The notes: generated by a model not told the origin, from the letters alone. 64,000 bases of DNA from CBDCYS01 sp965226245 (GCA_965226245.1 CBDDCL010000015.1:4526001-4590000); one strand, 5' to 3'; positions 41,819 to 50,874 are shown, numbered from the stretch's first letter. A program made the numbers and translations.

Positions 41819-43156
41819 CTACAGCCGCACGATCTTGTCGCTCACAACACCCTTATAACGGTTGCGCGTGTCGACCAGCAGATCTGAGTCCGCGAGCAGG
41901 CGGTCGTAGTCGATCGAAGAATGATCGGCCACCACCACAACGCAATCGGCGGCTTTCGCCGCGGCATCAAGCGGTTGTGACTCCCAAACCCGGGACTCGA
42001 TTTCGATCCGCGGGACAAGCGGGTCCGTGTAGCTCACTTCCCCGCCCCGTTCCGCCAGCAGCTTGATGATGTCGAGCGCCGGAGACTCCCTGACATCGGA
42101 AACATCCCGCTTGTAGGCGACGCCGACAATGTGAATGCGCGACCCCTTGACCGGCTTGGCGCGGTCGTTGAGCGCCGCCTGAACCTTGTCCACAACGAAA
42201 CGCGGCATCTGAATGTTGATCTGGGCAGCCAGATCGATCAAGCGGGCCTCGTGTCCGGTCTGCCTGGTCTTCCAGGACAAATAGAGCGGGTCGACGGGGA
42301 TGCAATGCCCTCCCAGCCCCGGTCCGGGATAGAAGGGCATGAATCCGAATGGCTTGGTAGCGGCGGCTTCGATCACTTCCCAGACGTCAATGTTCATGTG
42401 ATCGCACATCAAGGCCATTTCGTTCGCCAGGGCGATGTTGATCATGCGGAAAGTGTTCTCCATCAGCTTGACCATCTCGGCGACGCGCGTCGAGCTGACC
42501 GGCACCACTTGCTCCATGAACTGCGAATAGAACAGCGCCCCGATCTCGGTACAAGCCGGCGTCACTCCGCCGATCACCTTGGGAATATTGCGTGTATGGA
42601 AGTGCTTGTTTCCGGGATCGACCCGTTCCGGCGAAAAACAGAGGAAGAAATCACGCCCTACCTTGAGGCCCGATTTCTCCAGCAGCGGCAAGATCGCTTC
42701 CTCCGTCGTCCCTGGATAAGTGGTTGACTCCAAGATCACCAGCATCCCCGGGTGAATATGCGCGGCAAGGTCTTCCGCGGCGGCTACCACGTGACTCAGG
42801 TCGGGATCACGCGTCTTGCGAAGGGGTGTTGGAACGCTGATGCTGACCGCGTCCACCGTTTCCAGCACGGAAGGGTCCCTCGTCGCCCGCAGCATGCCGG
42901 AGTCAACCAGGCTTGCCAGCACGCCCGGCTCGACGTCGGCAATGTAGCACTCGCCGCCGCGAATCGCCCGGATTTTCTCGGGGTCGCGGTCGATTCCCGT
43001 CACCCGGTAGCCCGCCCGCCCCAGCTCGACCGCCAGCGGCAAGCCGACATAACCCAGCCCAACCACACACGTGTTGGCCGCGTGCGCCCGGATCTTCTCG
43101 CTCAATTCAGAGGCGATAATGCCGGACTCCACCATACGTTGAGCGGCGGTTTGCAT
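41819..43156 (-). CDS. wecC: UDP-N-acetyl-D-mannosamine/glucosamine dehydrogenase
   Basis: A 445-residue nucleotide-sugar 6-dehydrogenase. The NAD fold is VVGLGYVGLPLAVELGRAGYRVTGID near residue 31. The central helix reads AEMVKLMENTFRMINIALANEMA. The catalytic Cys is in GPGLGGHCIPVDP near 294, and the UDP-binding C-terminal domain starts near 335 (VGVAYKRDVSDVRESPAL). It belongs to the WbpA/WecC/TviB group, which oxidises UDP-GlcNAc or UDP-ManNAc to the uronic acid with two NAD+. With the UDP-GlcNAc 2-epimerase at 45056, UDP-ManNAcA is the likely product. The exact substrate is inferred. Confidence 0.87.
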   Translation of the reverse strand: MQTAAQRMVESGIIASELSEKIRAHAANTCVVGLGYVGLPLAVELGRAGYRVTGIDRDPEKIRAIRGGECYIADVEPGVLASLVDSGMLRATRDPSVLETVDAVSISVPTPLRKTRDPDLSHVVAAAEDLAAHIHPGMLVILESTTYPGTTEEAILPLLEKSGLKVGRDFFLCFSPERVDPGNKHFHTRNIPKVIGGVTPACTEIGALFYSQFMEQVVPVSSTRVAEMVKLMENTFRMINIALANEMALMCDHMNIDVWEVIEAAATKPFGFMPFYPGPGLGGHCIPVDPLYLSWKTRQTGHEARLIDLAAQINIQMPRFVVDKVQAALNDRAKPVKGSRIHIVGVAYKRDVSDVRESPALDIIKLLAERGGEVSYTDPLVPRIEIESRVWESQPLDAAAKAADCVVVVADHSSIDYDRLLADSDLLVDTRNRYKGVVSDKIVRL

Positions 43157-43726
43157 ACGACTCGATTATCCCACAGGTTTACAAGTGCTTATGCCTCCAC
43201 TAATCGGGGGAATAGATGACGCACTTTAGGCTCATTGTGATGGCTACACGCTAGATGCAACATGCTGAGTGGGTTTGCCCCCTGGGGTGAGACAAATAAA
43301 CACAACGTCTTAAGTAATTGCGCATAGTCGGCGCAGTGTGTCGTTCGGCTGGCCCCACGTGGCAAACTCGGCTTCCGTGCTCAGCTTCCCCTCCCCCTTG
43401 CCCCCCTCCCCTCTCGAAGCCCTCGATCCTCTCAGAAAGGAGATCCTCACCCTGCAGTCTGCCCTTTTCCGCCCTGACCCATTTCAGGCTCACTCTTGGA
43501 TTGGAAAATGCTTTCGGTCTCCGCGACCGTTTCATTGCGATTTCTCTCCAACATGCCCCCAAATGTCAGTCGAATGTTTCATTGCGGTCATTTGAGGGCA
43601 GTTGAGGCCGGCTTCGCGGCATGCCCCGAAACGAGAAAAGCCTTTCTTGACGAGGCTTCTAAACTAGATTAAACTGGTCATCAGAGATGGACCACTTGGA
43701 TTGATTCGGCCACGCAACATTCCGTC
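43157..43726. other. Gap of 570 bp without a recognised gene
   Basis: Between the dehydrogenase start and the Phd-type antitoxin. It holds a pyrimidine-rich run near 43380-43420 and no repeat family seen elsewhere. Short open frames here lack start signals and family similarity. Confidence 0.6.
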
Positions 43727-43969
43727 ATGAAAGAGCTAACTCTAGTCGCCGCCACCCGCTTCAAGGCGAAGTGTCTCGAACTTCTCAAACAGGTGCATGA
43801 TCGAAAACTCAATTGCGTCGTCATTACGAAACGCGGCCAGCCTTACGCGAAACTGGTCGCGATCGACGACGAGGAAACTCCTTTCTATGGTTGTTTGTCA
43901 GGCCTCGCAACCTACAGTGGAGACTTGACTGAACCAGCGGGAGTTGACTGGGAGGCACTGCACGACTGA
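43727..43969 (+). CDS. Phd/YefM-family antitoxin
   Basis: An 80-residue antitoxin: ATRFKAKCLELLKQVHDRKLNCVVITKRGQPYAKLVAI is the dimerisation and DNA-binding core of the Phd/YefM fold, and the acidic tail (DDEETPFYGCLSGLATYSGDLTEP) is the toxin-binding part. The partner PIN toxin begins 3 bp after the stop but is internally deleted, so the antitoxin may now be an orphan regulator. Confidence 0.88.
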   Translation: MKELTLVAATRFKAKCLELLKQVHDRKLNCVVITKRGQPYAKLVAIDDEETPFYGCLSGLATYSGDLTEPAGVDWEALHD

Positions 43970-43972
43970 GCC

Positions 43973-44194
43973 GTGATCTTAGTGGATACGTGTGCGCTAA
44001 TCTGGGCCGTCAACCGCGATCCAATGTTCCCCACAGCGCTGAAATCGATCCGGACGGCGGCCAAGGCCGGCGAGTTGTTTCTCTCGCCTGTTTCCGCGTG
44101 CGAGATCGGCGTCCTGGGGCTGAAGCTGGTCACGCGTGACAGCCGCATCCTGGCATACGGCGCGCAAGGACACATCTCCGTGCTGCCTTGCTGA
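43973..44194 (+). pseudogene. vapC: PIN-domain toxin (VapC type) with in-frame internal deletion
   Basis: The N terminus MILVDTCALIWAVNRDP (first catalytic Asp) and the run to FLSPVSACEIGVL are normal for a VapC toxin. The frame then jumps to LKLVTRDSRILAYGAQGHISVLPC, which is the normal C terminus. The roughly 50-55 residues between, including the central acidic residues and most of the core helices, are missing without a frameshift, leaving 73 residues instead of about 125. The product cannot form a normal PIN active site. GTG start at 43973. Confidence 0.78.
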
Positions 44195-44216
44195 TGCCAG
44201 GTACTCGTGAGCGCGG

Positions 44217-45050
44217 ATGAGCGAACGTTTAGCACGGCAGCTTCAAGCAATTCTGAGCAGCCCCGAGCAACAAATCGACTTGGGTGCCGCTGCCCTTACC
44301 GTGGCGCGGCTCGAGTATCCGGACTTGGATGTCGCCCGCTACGTCGCCAAACTTGATCATTTCTCCGCTAGCGCTGCTCGACGGCTGACGGTTGGAGCCC
44401 CTCCCTTGCAGCTCATCCAAGCCCTCAACGGCTTCCTCTTCGACGAGAAAGGCTTCCGTGGCGACTCGGGCGACTACTACGACCCTCGCAACAGTTGTCT
44501 GAATGAGGTCATGGATCGGCGCCAAGGCATCCCGATCACCCTCTCGGTGGTTTACCTTGAAATCGCGCGGCGCTTGAGTCTTCCATTTTTCGGCGTGGGG
44601 CTGCCGGGGCACTTCGTCGTGAAATACGACGATGGCGATCAACTACACTTTGTGGACCCTTTCGGCGGAGAAACCATCGCCGGCCGCGATGGCTGCCGCA
44701 AGCTCGTTGCCGTGGTGCTCAACGGCCGGCCCGATCTGCGTGATGCCGACTTCGCGGCTGTCGAGAAACGCTATGTCATTGAAAGAATGCTGAACAACCT
44801 GCGCGGAATCCACCTGCATTCCTGCCAGTACCGCAAGGCGATTGGCGTGCTGGATCTGATGATCACACTCTCGGCGGACGCGGCCGATCGCTTCAAGGAG
44901 CGCGGCATGCTCTACTACCAAATGCGCGACTTTCCCCGGGCCAGGCGAGACCTCGAGCATTATCTTTCGCTGCGCCCGGACGCCGCGGACGCCCAACAAG
45001 TCAAGAAGCAGATCACCGGCTTGCGAACCTTGCTGGCGATGATGAACTGA
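44217..45050 (+). CDS. SirB1/transglutaminase-like family protein with TPR tail
   Basis: A 277-residue protein: an N-terminal helical part, then the SirB1 core LFDEKGFRGDSGDYYDPRNSCLNEVMDRRQGIPITLSVVYLEIARRL with the Cys, and FFGVGLPGHFVVKY with the His of a transglutaminase-like triad. A TPR-like C-terminal segment (DRFKERGMLYYQMRDFPRARRDLEHYLSLRPDA) follows. It is widespread and often near prmC/prfA in other bacteria; the function is not established. It lies 6 bp before wecB on the same strand and is likely co-transcribed. Confidence 0.88.
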   Translation: MSERLARQLQAILSSPEQQIDLGAAALTVARLEYPDLDVARYVAKLDHFSASAARRLTVGAPPLQLIQALNGFLFDEKGFRGDSGDYYDPRNSCLNEVMDRRQGIPITLSVVYLEIARRLSLPFFGVGLPGHFVVKYDDGDQLHFVDPFGGETIAGRDGCRKLVAVVLNGRPDLRDADFAAVEKRYVIERMLNNLRGIHLHSCQYRKAIGVLDLMITLSADAADRFKERGMLYYQMRDFPRARRDLEHYLSLRPDAADAQQVKKQITGLRTLLAMMN

Positions 45051-45055
45051 CTCCC

Positions 45056-46207
45056 ATGTCTCCCCTTCGCGTGCTGGTCGTCTTCGGTACCCGCCCGGAA
45101 GCGATCAAATTGTGTATCCTGATCCGGCATCTCCGAAGCCTGCCCGGCCGTTTCGGCGTGAGTACGTGCGTCACCGCCCAGCATCGTTCGATGCTCGATC
45201 AGGTACTGGCGGCATTCGAGATCCAGCCCGATCATGATTTGAACCTGATGCAGCCCGGGCAGAGTCTGGACCAGTTCACATCACGAGTCTTGACCGCCAT
45301 GGGCCGGGTCCTGGCCGAGGTAAGGCCCGACATTGTCGTCGTGCAGGGTGACACGACCACGACGTTCGCGGCGGCGCTGGCTGCCTTCTACCAGCGGATT
45401 CCGGTTGCGCACGTGGAGGCTGGGCTGCGGACAAACGACCGCTACAGTCCCTTCCCCGAGGAACTGAATCGGCGCCTGACCAGCCGTCTGAGTGATCTCC
45501 ACTTCGCCGCCACCAAACGGGCCGCCGAGAATTTGTGGAGCGAAGGCACGCCTCGCGAAGCGGTTTTCGTCACCGGCAACACGGTGATCGATTCGCTTCT
45601 TTTTATGAAGAACGCTTTGGAGCAAGGGCGGATTCAAGCGCCGCAGTGGTCTTTCATTGACCCCGGCCGCAGGCTGGTTCTGGTAACCGCCCATCGGCGA
45701 GAAAGCTTCGGCGGCGGCTTCGAGCGCATTTGCGAAGCGTTAACGGTGCTCGCTCAGCGCGACGACATCCAGCTTGTTTATCCGGTTCACCGCAACCCCA
45801 ATGTGACGGACCCGGTCTATCGCAAACTCTCCGGCCTTCCCCGCGTTGAGCTGATCGAACCGCTCGGTTACGTACCGCTGATCGACCTCATGATGCGCAG
45901 CCACTTTATCCTGACCGACTCCGGCGGCATTCAGGAAGAAGCGCCATCGCTGGGCAAGCCGGTGCTCGTGATGCGGGACAACACGGAGCGCCCAGAGGCT
46001 CTCGACGCCGGCACTGCGCGGCTGGTGGGGACCGACACCCGAAAAATCGTCGCGGAGTCCGCGCGTCTGCTGGACGACGCCTCTCACTACGAAACCATGT
46101 CGCGCCCGCACAATCCCTTCGGCGACGGCCACGCCTGCGAGCGCATCTCGGACGTGCTGCTGAATCACGCCATAGGCAGGGCCGGCGATAGGCAGGGCCG
46201 GCAATGA
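45056..46207 (+). CDS. wecB: UDP-N-acetylglucosamine 2-epimerase (non-hydrolysing)
   Basis: A 383-residue GT-B-fold enzyme that interconverts UDP-GlcNAc and UDP-ManNAc. Motifs are VVFGTRPEAIKL (6-17), VQGDTTTTFAAALAAFYQRIPVAHVEAGLRTND, PFPEELNRRLTS, FVTGNTVIDSL, TAHRRESFG, the catalytic-region TDSGGIQEEAPSLGKPVLVMRDNTERPEAL, and a final helical part. The C terminus has a small 16-bp tandem repeat in its DNA (46170-46201, IGRAGDRQGRQ). Its product would feed the dehydrogenase at 41819 for surface polysaccharide. Confidence 0.95.
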   Translation: MSPLRVLVVFGTRPEAIKLCILIRHLRSLPGRFGVSTCVTAQHRSMLDQVLAAFEIQPDHDLNLMQPGQSLDQFTSRVLTAMGRVLAEVRPDIVVVQGDTTTTFAAALAAFYQRIPVAHVEAGLRTNDRYSPFPEELNRRLTSRLSDLHFAATKRAAENLWSEGTPREAVFVTGNTVIDSLLFMKNALEQGRIQAPQWSFIDPGRRLVLVTAHRRESFGGGFERICEALTVLAQRDDIQLVYPVHRNPNVTDPVYRKLSGLPRVELIEPLGYVPLIDLMMRSHFILTDSGGIQEEAPSLGKPVLVMRDNTERPEALDAGTARLVGTDTRKIVAESARLLDDASHYETMSRPHNPFGDGHACERISDVLLNHAIGRAGDRQGRQ

Positions 46208-46285
46208 AGCGCGGTCCGGAAACACACAACGGCTTGAGTCACTCCTGTCAGGTGTTCCGCCGGTCTGCTCCACGCTGCCATTGCT

Positions 46286-46324
46286 CCGGACCATAACGCC
46301 GGACCATGCCGCCGGACCATGCCA
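46286..46324 (+). repeat. Three 13-bp tandem units
   Basis: CCGGACCAT plus four variable bases occurs three times with a 13-bp period, after wecB. Slippage array; no coding role. Confidence 0.8.
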
Positions 46325-46461
46325 CCCATTCAAGCTGAATCCGGCACTTGGGAAGACTGGAACTCTTCCGTAAGTCCCGTAGCGCAGGGCTCGAAGAGAC
46401 CTGCGGCCTTTACTTTCAGAGGGTTGTGGTGGATCCAAACGACCAACCGCCGGTTTTAGGT

Positions 46462-47550
46462 TCAAGCTTTTGGATGGCTGCGGTCATAGGTTTCCATCAA
46501 TTCTTTAAGCGAGAGTTGAGTGTACTTTTGGGTGGTCGAGAGACTGGCGTGGCCGAGGAGTTCTTGGATGGCCCGGAGGTCGGCGCCGTCGCTGAGCAGG
46601 TGGGTGGCGAAGGCATGGCGCAGGGCGTGGGGGTGAAGTGCCGGGTCGCCTGAGAACAGCAGAGCGTAGTGTTTGACGATGCGCTGGACGCTGCGGGCGG
46701 TGAGGCGTCCGCCGCGGTTGTTGAGCAGAAGAGGCAGCTTCGTGGAGGTCCGCCTGGAGTGCGCGGCCGCTGCCTGCCGGTCGAAGGCCGAGCGGGTGGG
46801 CTGTGCTGTCTCCGCGTCAGCAGTACGGGACTCCCCGCTTAGCGCGGCATCTCGCGCCCCTCGATTCTCCGTGATCCTCTCGCGCACGGCGAGGTAGCGT
46901 TCCAGTGCTTCCCCGGCTTTTCGGCCGAACGGCACGAGGCGCTCCTTTCGTCCCTTGCCCCTGACTCGGATCCATTTTTCCTTTTGGTCGAAGTCGCTAA
47001 GATCGAGCCCCACCAGCTCGCTCACGCGAAGACCGGAACCATACAGCAGCTCGAAGATCAGCCGGTCGCGGGCCGAAATGAAATCCGTTTGGACCCTTTT
47101 TAGCGGACCGTTTTCGGGCCTGCCCGCTTCCTGATTTGGCGTCAGCCTTCCGCCCGAAACCGCATCAATCAAACTGTTGGTCTCCTCAGCCGTCATCACC
47201 GAGGGCATCTTCTGGGGCAGCTTCGGGCTGGCTACCAGCGCGGCCGGGTTCTTGGGGACAACACCTTCTCGCACCAGAAACCGGAAAAGTGTACGCAACG
47301 CCGACAGCTTCCGCGCCACCGAGCGGTTGCTGTTGCCGCGCTCGTAGCAGCCCGCCATGAACTCCCGGATCTGCAACGGTTCAAATTCAGCGGGTGAGGG
47401 CGGCAACTCTCCGGGAGGCGAGAAGTATTCGACGAAGCCGCCCAGGTCGGAGGCGTAGCTACGGATCGTGTGCACCGAGAAATTCGCCCGCTTGAGGGTG
47501 TCGAGGAAGCGTGTGATTTCCCGGCCTAACGCGGTTTCAGCCTGTGCCAT
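46462..47550 (-). CDS. xerC: Tyrosine recombinase XerC/XerD type
   Basis: A 362-residue site-specific recombinase. The N-terminal SAM-like domain (ITRFLDTLKRANFSVHTIRSYASDL) is followed by the catalytic domain with Arg in GLRVSELVGLD, Lys in GKGRKERLVPFG, HALR.AFATHLL, LGH, and Tyr in TTQKYTQLS. All catalytic positions are present. About 55 extra residues (ERITENRGARDAALSGESRTADAETAQ...) sit between the Lys hairpin and the His-x-x-Arg box. The frame is open to 47826, but those 92 residues overlap trmFO and have no family match; ATG 47550 fits homologues. It follows trmFO as in many Firmicutes. It probably resolves chromosome dimers. Confidence 0.91.
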   Translation of the reverse strand: MAQAETALGREITRFLDTLKRANFSVHTIRSYASDLGGFVEYFSPPGELPPSPAEFEPLQIREFMAGCYERGNSNRSVARKLSALRTLFRFLVREGVVPKNPAALVASPKLPQKMPSVMTAEETNSLIDAVSGGRLTPNQEAGRPENGPLKRVQTDFISARDRLIFELLYGSGLRVSELVGLDLSDFDQKEKWIRVRGKGRKERLVPFGRKAGEALERYLAVRERITENRGARDAALSGESRTADAETAQPTRSAFDRQAAAAHSRRTSTKLPLLLNNRGGRLTARSVQRIVKHYALLFSGDPALHPHALRHAFATHLLSDGADLRAIQELLGHASLSTTQKYTQLSLKELMETYDRSHPKA

Positions 47551-47683
47551 CGAGTCAACGTCCGTTGTGCCGGTTTGCCTTGCGCCGCTGACGGGCCACC
47601 GCACGAACGAAATCGCGCCGGTTGGGGAGCCGGCGCCCGGCGAACCCCAGTCGTGTCTTCCGGAAGCCCTCGAATTTCCCTTC

Positions 47684-49036
47684 TTACGCCGCTGCCACTG
47701 GAGCCTGCTTCTCCAAGAACCGTTCCAGACTTTCCAGACCTCGCTCACACTGCTTCCGCCGCCGGCCCTTCTTGTCGCGGCGGAAACGCTCGTGCTTAGC
47801 CGCCGGCAAAGGAGGCAGCAGGTCAAAGGTGATGTTGGCCGGCTGATAGTTGTCCGGGTTGGCCCCGGAAATATAGTGGGCCAGGGCGCCGTGGGCCGAC
47901 TCTCCCGGCCATGCCAGAGGCTCCAGACCGTCAGCCATTCGAGCCGCGCCGCAGCCCGCCATCAGCCCCGTCGCCATCGCTTCGACGTACCCTTCCACGC
48001 CGGAAATCTGTCCCGCGAAAAAAATGTTCGGATGTGTCCGCAGATTCAGTGACGGCTGCAGCAGCGCGGGAGCATTGATGTAGGTGTTGCGGTGAATCTG
48101 ACCGTAGCGCAAAAACTCCGCATTCTCGAGTCCCGGAATCATTCGCAAGATGCGCTTCTGTTCGCCATACTTCAGATGGTTCTGAAAACCGACAATGTTG
48201 TAGGAACCGGCTCGCAGGTCTTCCTGCCGCAGTTGCACCACCGCGTAATGGCTTTTCGCCGTTCGGGGATCACGCAGTCCCACGGGCTTCATCGGTCCGA
48301 AGCGCAAGGTATCGACGCCTCGCCTGGCGATTTCCTCGATCGGCAAACAACCCTCGAAATAGTTGGGTTTGTCAAACTCGTGTCCGGCGTGCTGCCGCGC
48401 CGCCGTCAGAGCCTCATAGAACTTAGCGTACTCTTGCTTGGTGAACGGGCAGTTGATGTAGTCATCCGTCCCGTCCATCGAGTTGCCGTAGCGTGAGGCC
48501 CGAAACGCGATGTTCATGTCGATGGTTTCGGCATCGACAATCGGGCTGATCGCATCGTAGAAAAAGAGCCGCTCGCTGCCCGTGAGCCGAACGATCGAAG
48601 CCGCCAAAGTATCGCTCGTCAAAGGGCCCGTCGCTACGATGACGATTTCATCCCGAGGCAACTCTTGCACTTCCTCCCGCCGGATTTCAATCAGCGGTTC
48701 GTTCTCGATAGCGCGGCTTACGTAGCCGGCATAGAGGTGACGATCGACGGTCAGCGCGTTTCCTCCGGGGACCCGCGCGGCGGCGGCGGCTCGCATGGAG
48801 AGCGAATCCATCCGGCGCAGCTCCTGTTTGAGCAACCATGGCGCGGAATTCTCTCGTTCGCTCTTGAGGGAATTGCTGCAGACAAGCTCGGCCAGTTGAT
48901 CCGACTGGTGCGCTGGCGTGCGGGCTTTGGGGCGCATCTCGTAGAGACTGACCGGTCGGCCGGCCCGCGCGATTTGATAAGCCGCCTCCGAGCCCGCCAG
49001 CCCCCCGCCGATCACGTGTAGCGCTTGATGCCTCAT
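47684..49036 (-). CDS. trmFO: Folate-dependent tRNA (uracil-5-)-methyltransferase
   Basis: A 450-residue FAD enzyme that methylates U54 of tRNA using methylene-tetrahydrofolate. Motifs are HVIGGGLAGSEAAYQIARAG (7-26), YEMRP, LAELVCSNSLKSE with the conserved Cys, VPGGNALTVDRHLYAGYVS, NYFEGCLPIEEIARRG with the second Cys, and the C-terminal FFAGQISGVEGYVEAMATGLMAG. The open frame starts at 49171, but the ATG at 49036 puts the FAD motif in the usual place. It is upstream of xerC with a 133-bp gap, a conserved gene order. Confidence 0.95.
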   Translation of the reverse strand: MRHQALHVIGGGLAGSEAAYQIARAGRPVSLYEMRPKARTPAHQSDQLAELVCSNSLKSERENSAPWLLKQELRRMDSLSMRAAAAARVPGGNALTVDRHLYAGYVSRAIENEPLIEIRREEVQELPRDEIVIVATGPLTSDTLAASIVRLTGSERLFFYDAISPIVDAETIDMNIAFRASRYGNSMDGTDDYINCPFTKQEYAKFYEALTAARQHAGHEFDKPNYFEGCLPIEEIARRGVDTLRFGPMKPVGLRDPRTAKSHYAVVQLRQEDLRAGSYNIVGFQNHLKYGEQKRILRMIPGLENAEFLRYGQIHRNTYINAPALLQPSLNLRTHPNIFFAGQISGVEGYVEAMATGLMAGCGAARMADGLEPLAWPGESAHGALAHYISGANPDNYQPANITFDLLPPLPAAKHERFRRDKKGRRRKQCERGLESLERFLEKQAPVAAA

Positions 49037-49198
49037 TGCTTCTCGCCCGCCTTCCTCATTATAGGGTTGGGTCGGCGGTCGCCCCGCCACGGAGCCGGCC
49101 GGCCTCACGCTTAAGTGCAGCGGCTGCCGCGACAAGCGAGTTTTCGGACCGGAGTGAGAAAAAACCAGCAAAAATAGGCCTTTCAGGGCTATACTGTC

Positions 49199-49227
49199 TT
49201 TACAAACCCTGCGGAGTCCCGTATGAT
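49199..49227 (+). promoter_or_regulatory. Probable sigma-70-type promoter of the HU gene
   Basis: TTTACA (49199-49204), a 17-bp spacer and TATGAT (49222-49227), each one mismatch from consensus, lie about 80 bp before the HU start codon. This is the best-looking promoter in the window, as expected for an abundant protein. Confidence 0.62.
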
Positions 49228-49307
49228 TAGACGACGGACATAAAACATTTTAGTCCCGAATTGGTTTTATCGTCTGGAGGGTTTTCGCTAACAAGCTAAG
49301 GAGGAAT

Positions 49308-49625
49308 ATGGCAACGAAGGCAGCACCAACCAAAATGACTCAGTCTCAGATCATCACCAAGCTTGCCGAGCAGACCGACCTCAACAAAAAGGTCGCCAAG
49401 CAGTTCTTGGAGAATCTGGCGGCGCTGGCCGTCAAGGAGACGAAGAAGAACGGCCAGTTCACGATCCCTGGCATCGGCAAACTGGTCAAGTCCGAGCGGA
49501 AGGCGCGCATCGGCCGCAACCCAGCGACGGGCGAGCAGATCAAGATCAAGGCAAAAAAAGTCGTGAAGTTCCGGGTTGCAAAAGCCGCCAAGGACGCAGT
49601 CGTTCCACCCAGGAAGAAGAAGTAG
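49308..49625 (+). CDS. HU-family DNA-binding protein
   Basis: A 105-residue nucleoid protein. The core SQIITKLAEQTDLNKKVAKQFLENLAALAVKETKKNGQFTIPGIGKL and the arm ARIGRNPATGEQIKIKAKKVVKFRVAKAAKDAV match HU/IHF, including the conserved RNPATGE and Pro of the DNA-intercalating arm. Extra basic residues at both ends (MATKAAPTK..., PPRKKK) should increase DNA affinity. A strong AAGGAGG ribosome-binding site, a near-consensus promoter and a clear terminator make this a monocistronic, highly expressed gene. Confidence 0.95.
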   Translation: MATKAAPTKMTQSQIITKLAEQTDLNKKVAKQFLENLAALAVKETKKNGQFTIPGIGKLVKSERKARIGRNPATGEQIKIKAKKVVKFRVAKAAKDAVVPPRKKK

Positions 49626-49653
49626 TAGTGCTCGCTCGAGCGCTGCGACGAAA

Positions 49654-49690
49654 ACCCCACCCGGTCGTTCAACCGGGTGGGGCCTTATTG
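49654..49690 (+). terminator. Rho-independent terminator of the HU gene
   Basis: CCCCACCCGGT and ACCGGGTGGGG form a perfect 11-bp stem around CGTTCA, followed by CCTTATT. It lies about 30 bp after the HU stop. Confidence 0.85.
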
Positions 49691-49743
49691 ATTCCGTGTG
49701 TCCAGATCTGCCAGCCTGAGAGGCCGAGCATGCGCCTAGAGCC

Positions 49744-49965
49744 TTAGGTCGACGACTGCTGAGTTGGTTTCTCTTCTTCGGCTTTTTCTTCAGCTTTCAG
49801 CGAGGTCTTGAATTCCCGGATCCCCTGGCCCAAGCCCTTGGCAACCTCGGGGAGCTTCTTGGCGCCAAACATGAATACGGCGATGGCAAGCACCACCAAG
49901 AGTTCTGGTACTCCAATTGGACCCATGAACGCTAGAGGAACCTGCGTGAGATTTAGTAGTGGCAT
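49744..49965 (-). CDS. tatA: Sec-independent translocase TatA/E-family protein
   Basis: A 73-residue pore component of the twin-arginine export system: a short N-terminal helix (IGVPELLVVLAIAVFMFGAKKLPEVAKGLGQGIREFKTSLK) with the FGAKKLPE hinge and an amphipathic helix, then an acidic tail (AEEKAEEEKPTQQSS). The earlier open frame is ignored because AGGAG lies 6 bp before the ATG at 49965. A start at MGPIG 13 codons later is also possible. No tatC is adjacent. Confidence 0.93.
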   Translation of the reverse strand: MPLLNLTQVPLAFMGPIGVPELLVVLAIAVFMFGAKKLPEVAKGLGQGIREFKTSLKAEEKAEEEKPTQQSST

Positions 49966-50103
49966 AATCGCTCCTGCGATTTCATTGTAGTGGCCGCCCG
50001 CGGAGCCGTCAAGACGTATCCGGCCGTTCTGATACCCTCGTCCGGACTCCCAGCTTCCCGCCCGGGTCCCATTCCCCAAGCTTGGGGTGGTGAGAAAAGC
50101 GGG

Positions 50104-50874
50104 TCAGTTGACCCAGCCGCCGTCGCGCGGCCGGTTGTTCTTTCGCATATAGACTTCAAATTTTCGCTTGGCGCGCCGCCGCTGCCAGTTCTTGAAAGAT
50201 CCCAGCCAGTCGGTATCCAGCGCGTCCGGCCGAAAGCGGAGATAGAAATAACCGAACGCCATGCCGCCGAGATGGGCCATGTGGCTGATGCCGCTGCCAC
50301 TGGCGCCGAACGTCGACAGGAAAGCGATTCCGCCCAGACCCGCCACAAAAATCCGCGCAGGGATCGGAAAGGTCAAGAACAGCAAAATCTGTCGGTTTGG
50401 GTACAACAGTCCGAACGCCATCAGCAGCCCATAGATTGCACCCGAGGCTCCGATCGTCGGGATCAGCAACTCTCGCGGGCTGCCCATGATGTATCGGGCC
50501 GCTACGTCGCACAGACCGGCCCCGATGCCACAGAAAAAATAGTAGTTCAGGAAACGCCTGGTCCCCCAATCCCTTTCCAGATCCGACCCGAACATCCACA
50601 GCGCCAGCATGTTGAATAAGAGGTGGCCAAATCCGTAGGGGCTATGGAGAAACAAATAGGTGATCGGCTGCCACAGGATCGCACCTTTGAGGACCCACTC
50701 CGGGATCAAGCTCAGACTACGAAGCAGCCACATCAGTGGCGTGATCTGCAGTTGAACCGAAAGAAAATAAACGACAAAGACGGCCGTATTGCTAATCAGC
50801 AGCCACTTGACGCCCCAGGGGAGTCTCCCGCCGGGACCGAAACTGACCGCGGGAGTGCGTTGATAGTAAGACAT
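50104..50874 (-). CDS. Rhomboid-family intramembrane serine protease
   Basis: A 256-residue membrane protein with six hydrophobic helices. The catalytic Ser is in PTIGASGAIYGLLMAFG and the catalytic His is in SHMAHLGGMAFGYFYLR; HLLFNMLALWMFGSDLE is the conserved second-helix block. It cleaves single-pass membrane substrates; the targets are unknown. A positively charged C-terminal tail (RRRAKRKFEVYMRKNNRPRDGG) follows the last helix. ATG 50874 (MSYYQRTPAVSFGPGG) is chosen over the upstream in-frame start at 50919, which adds 15 unlike residues. Confidence 0.93.
   Translation of the reverse strand: MSYYQRTPAVSFGPGGRLPWGVKWLLISNTAVFVVYFLSVQLQITPLMWLLRSLSLIPEWVLKGAILWQPITYLFLHSPYGFGHLLFNMLALWMFGSDLERDWGTRRFLNYYFFCGIGAGLCDVAARYIMGSPRELLIPTIGASGAIYGLLMAFGLLYPNRQILLFLTFPIPARIFVAGLGGIAFLSTFGASGSGISHMAHLGGMAFGYFYLRFRPDALDTDWLGSFKNWQRRRAKRKFEVYMRKNNRPRDGGWVN

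Noticed and set aside
47551..47826. Longer N terminus of the Xer recombinase (454 residues)
   Set aside because: The extra 92 residues overlap trmFO, are low in family similarity and contain no recombinase motif; ATG 47550 fits the family.
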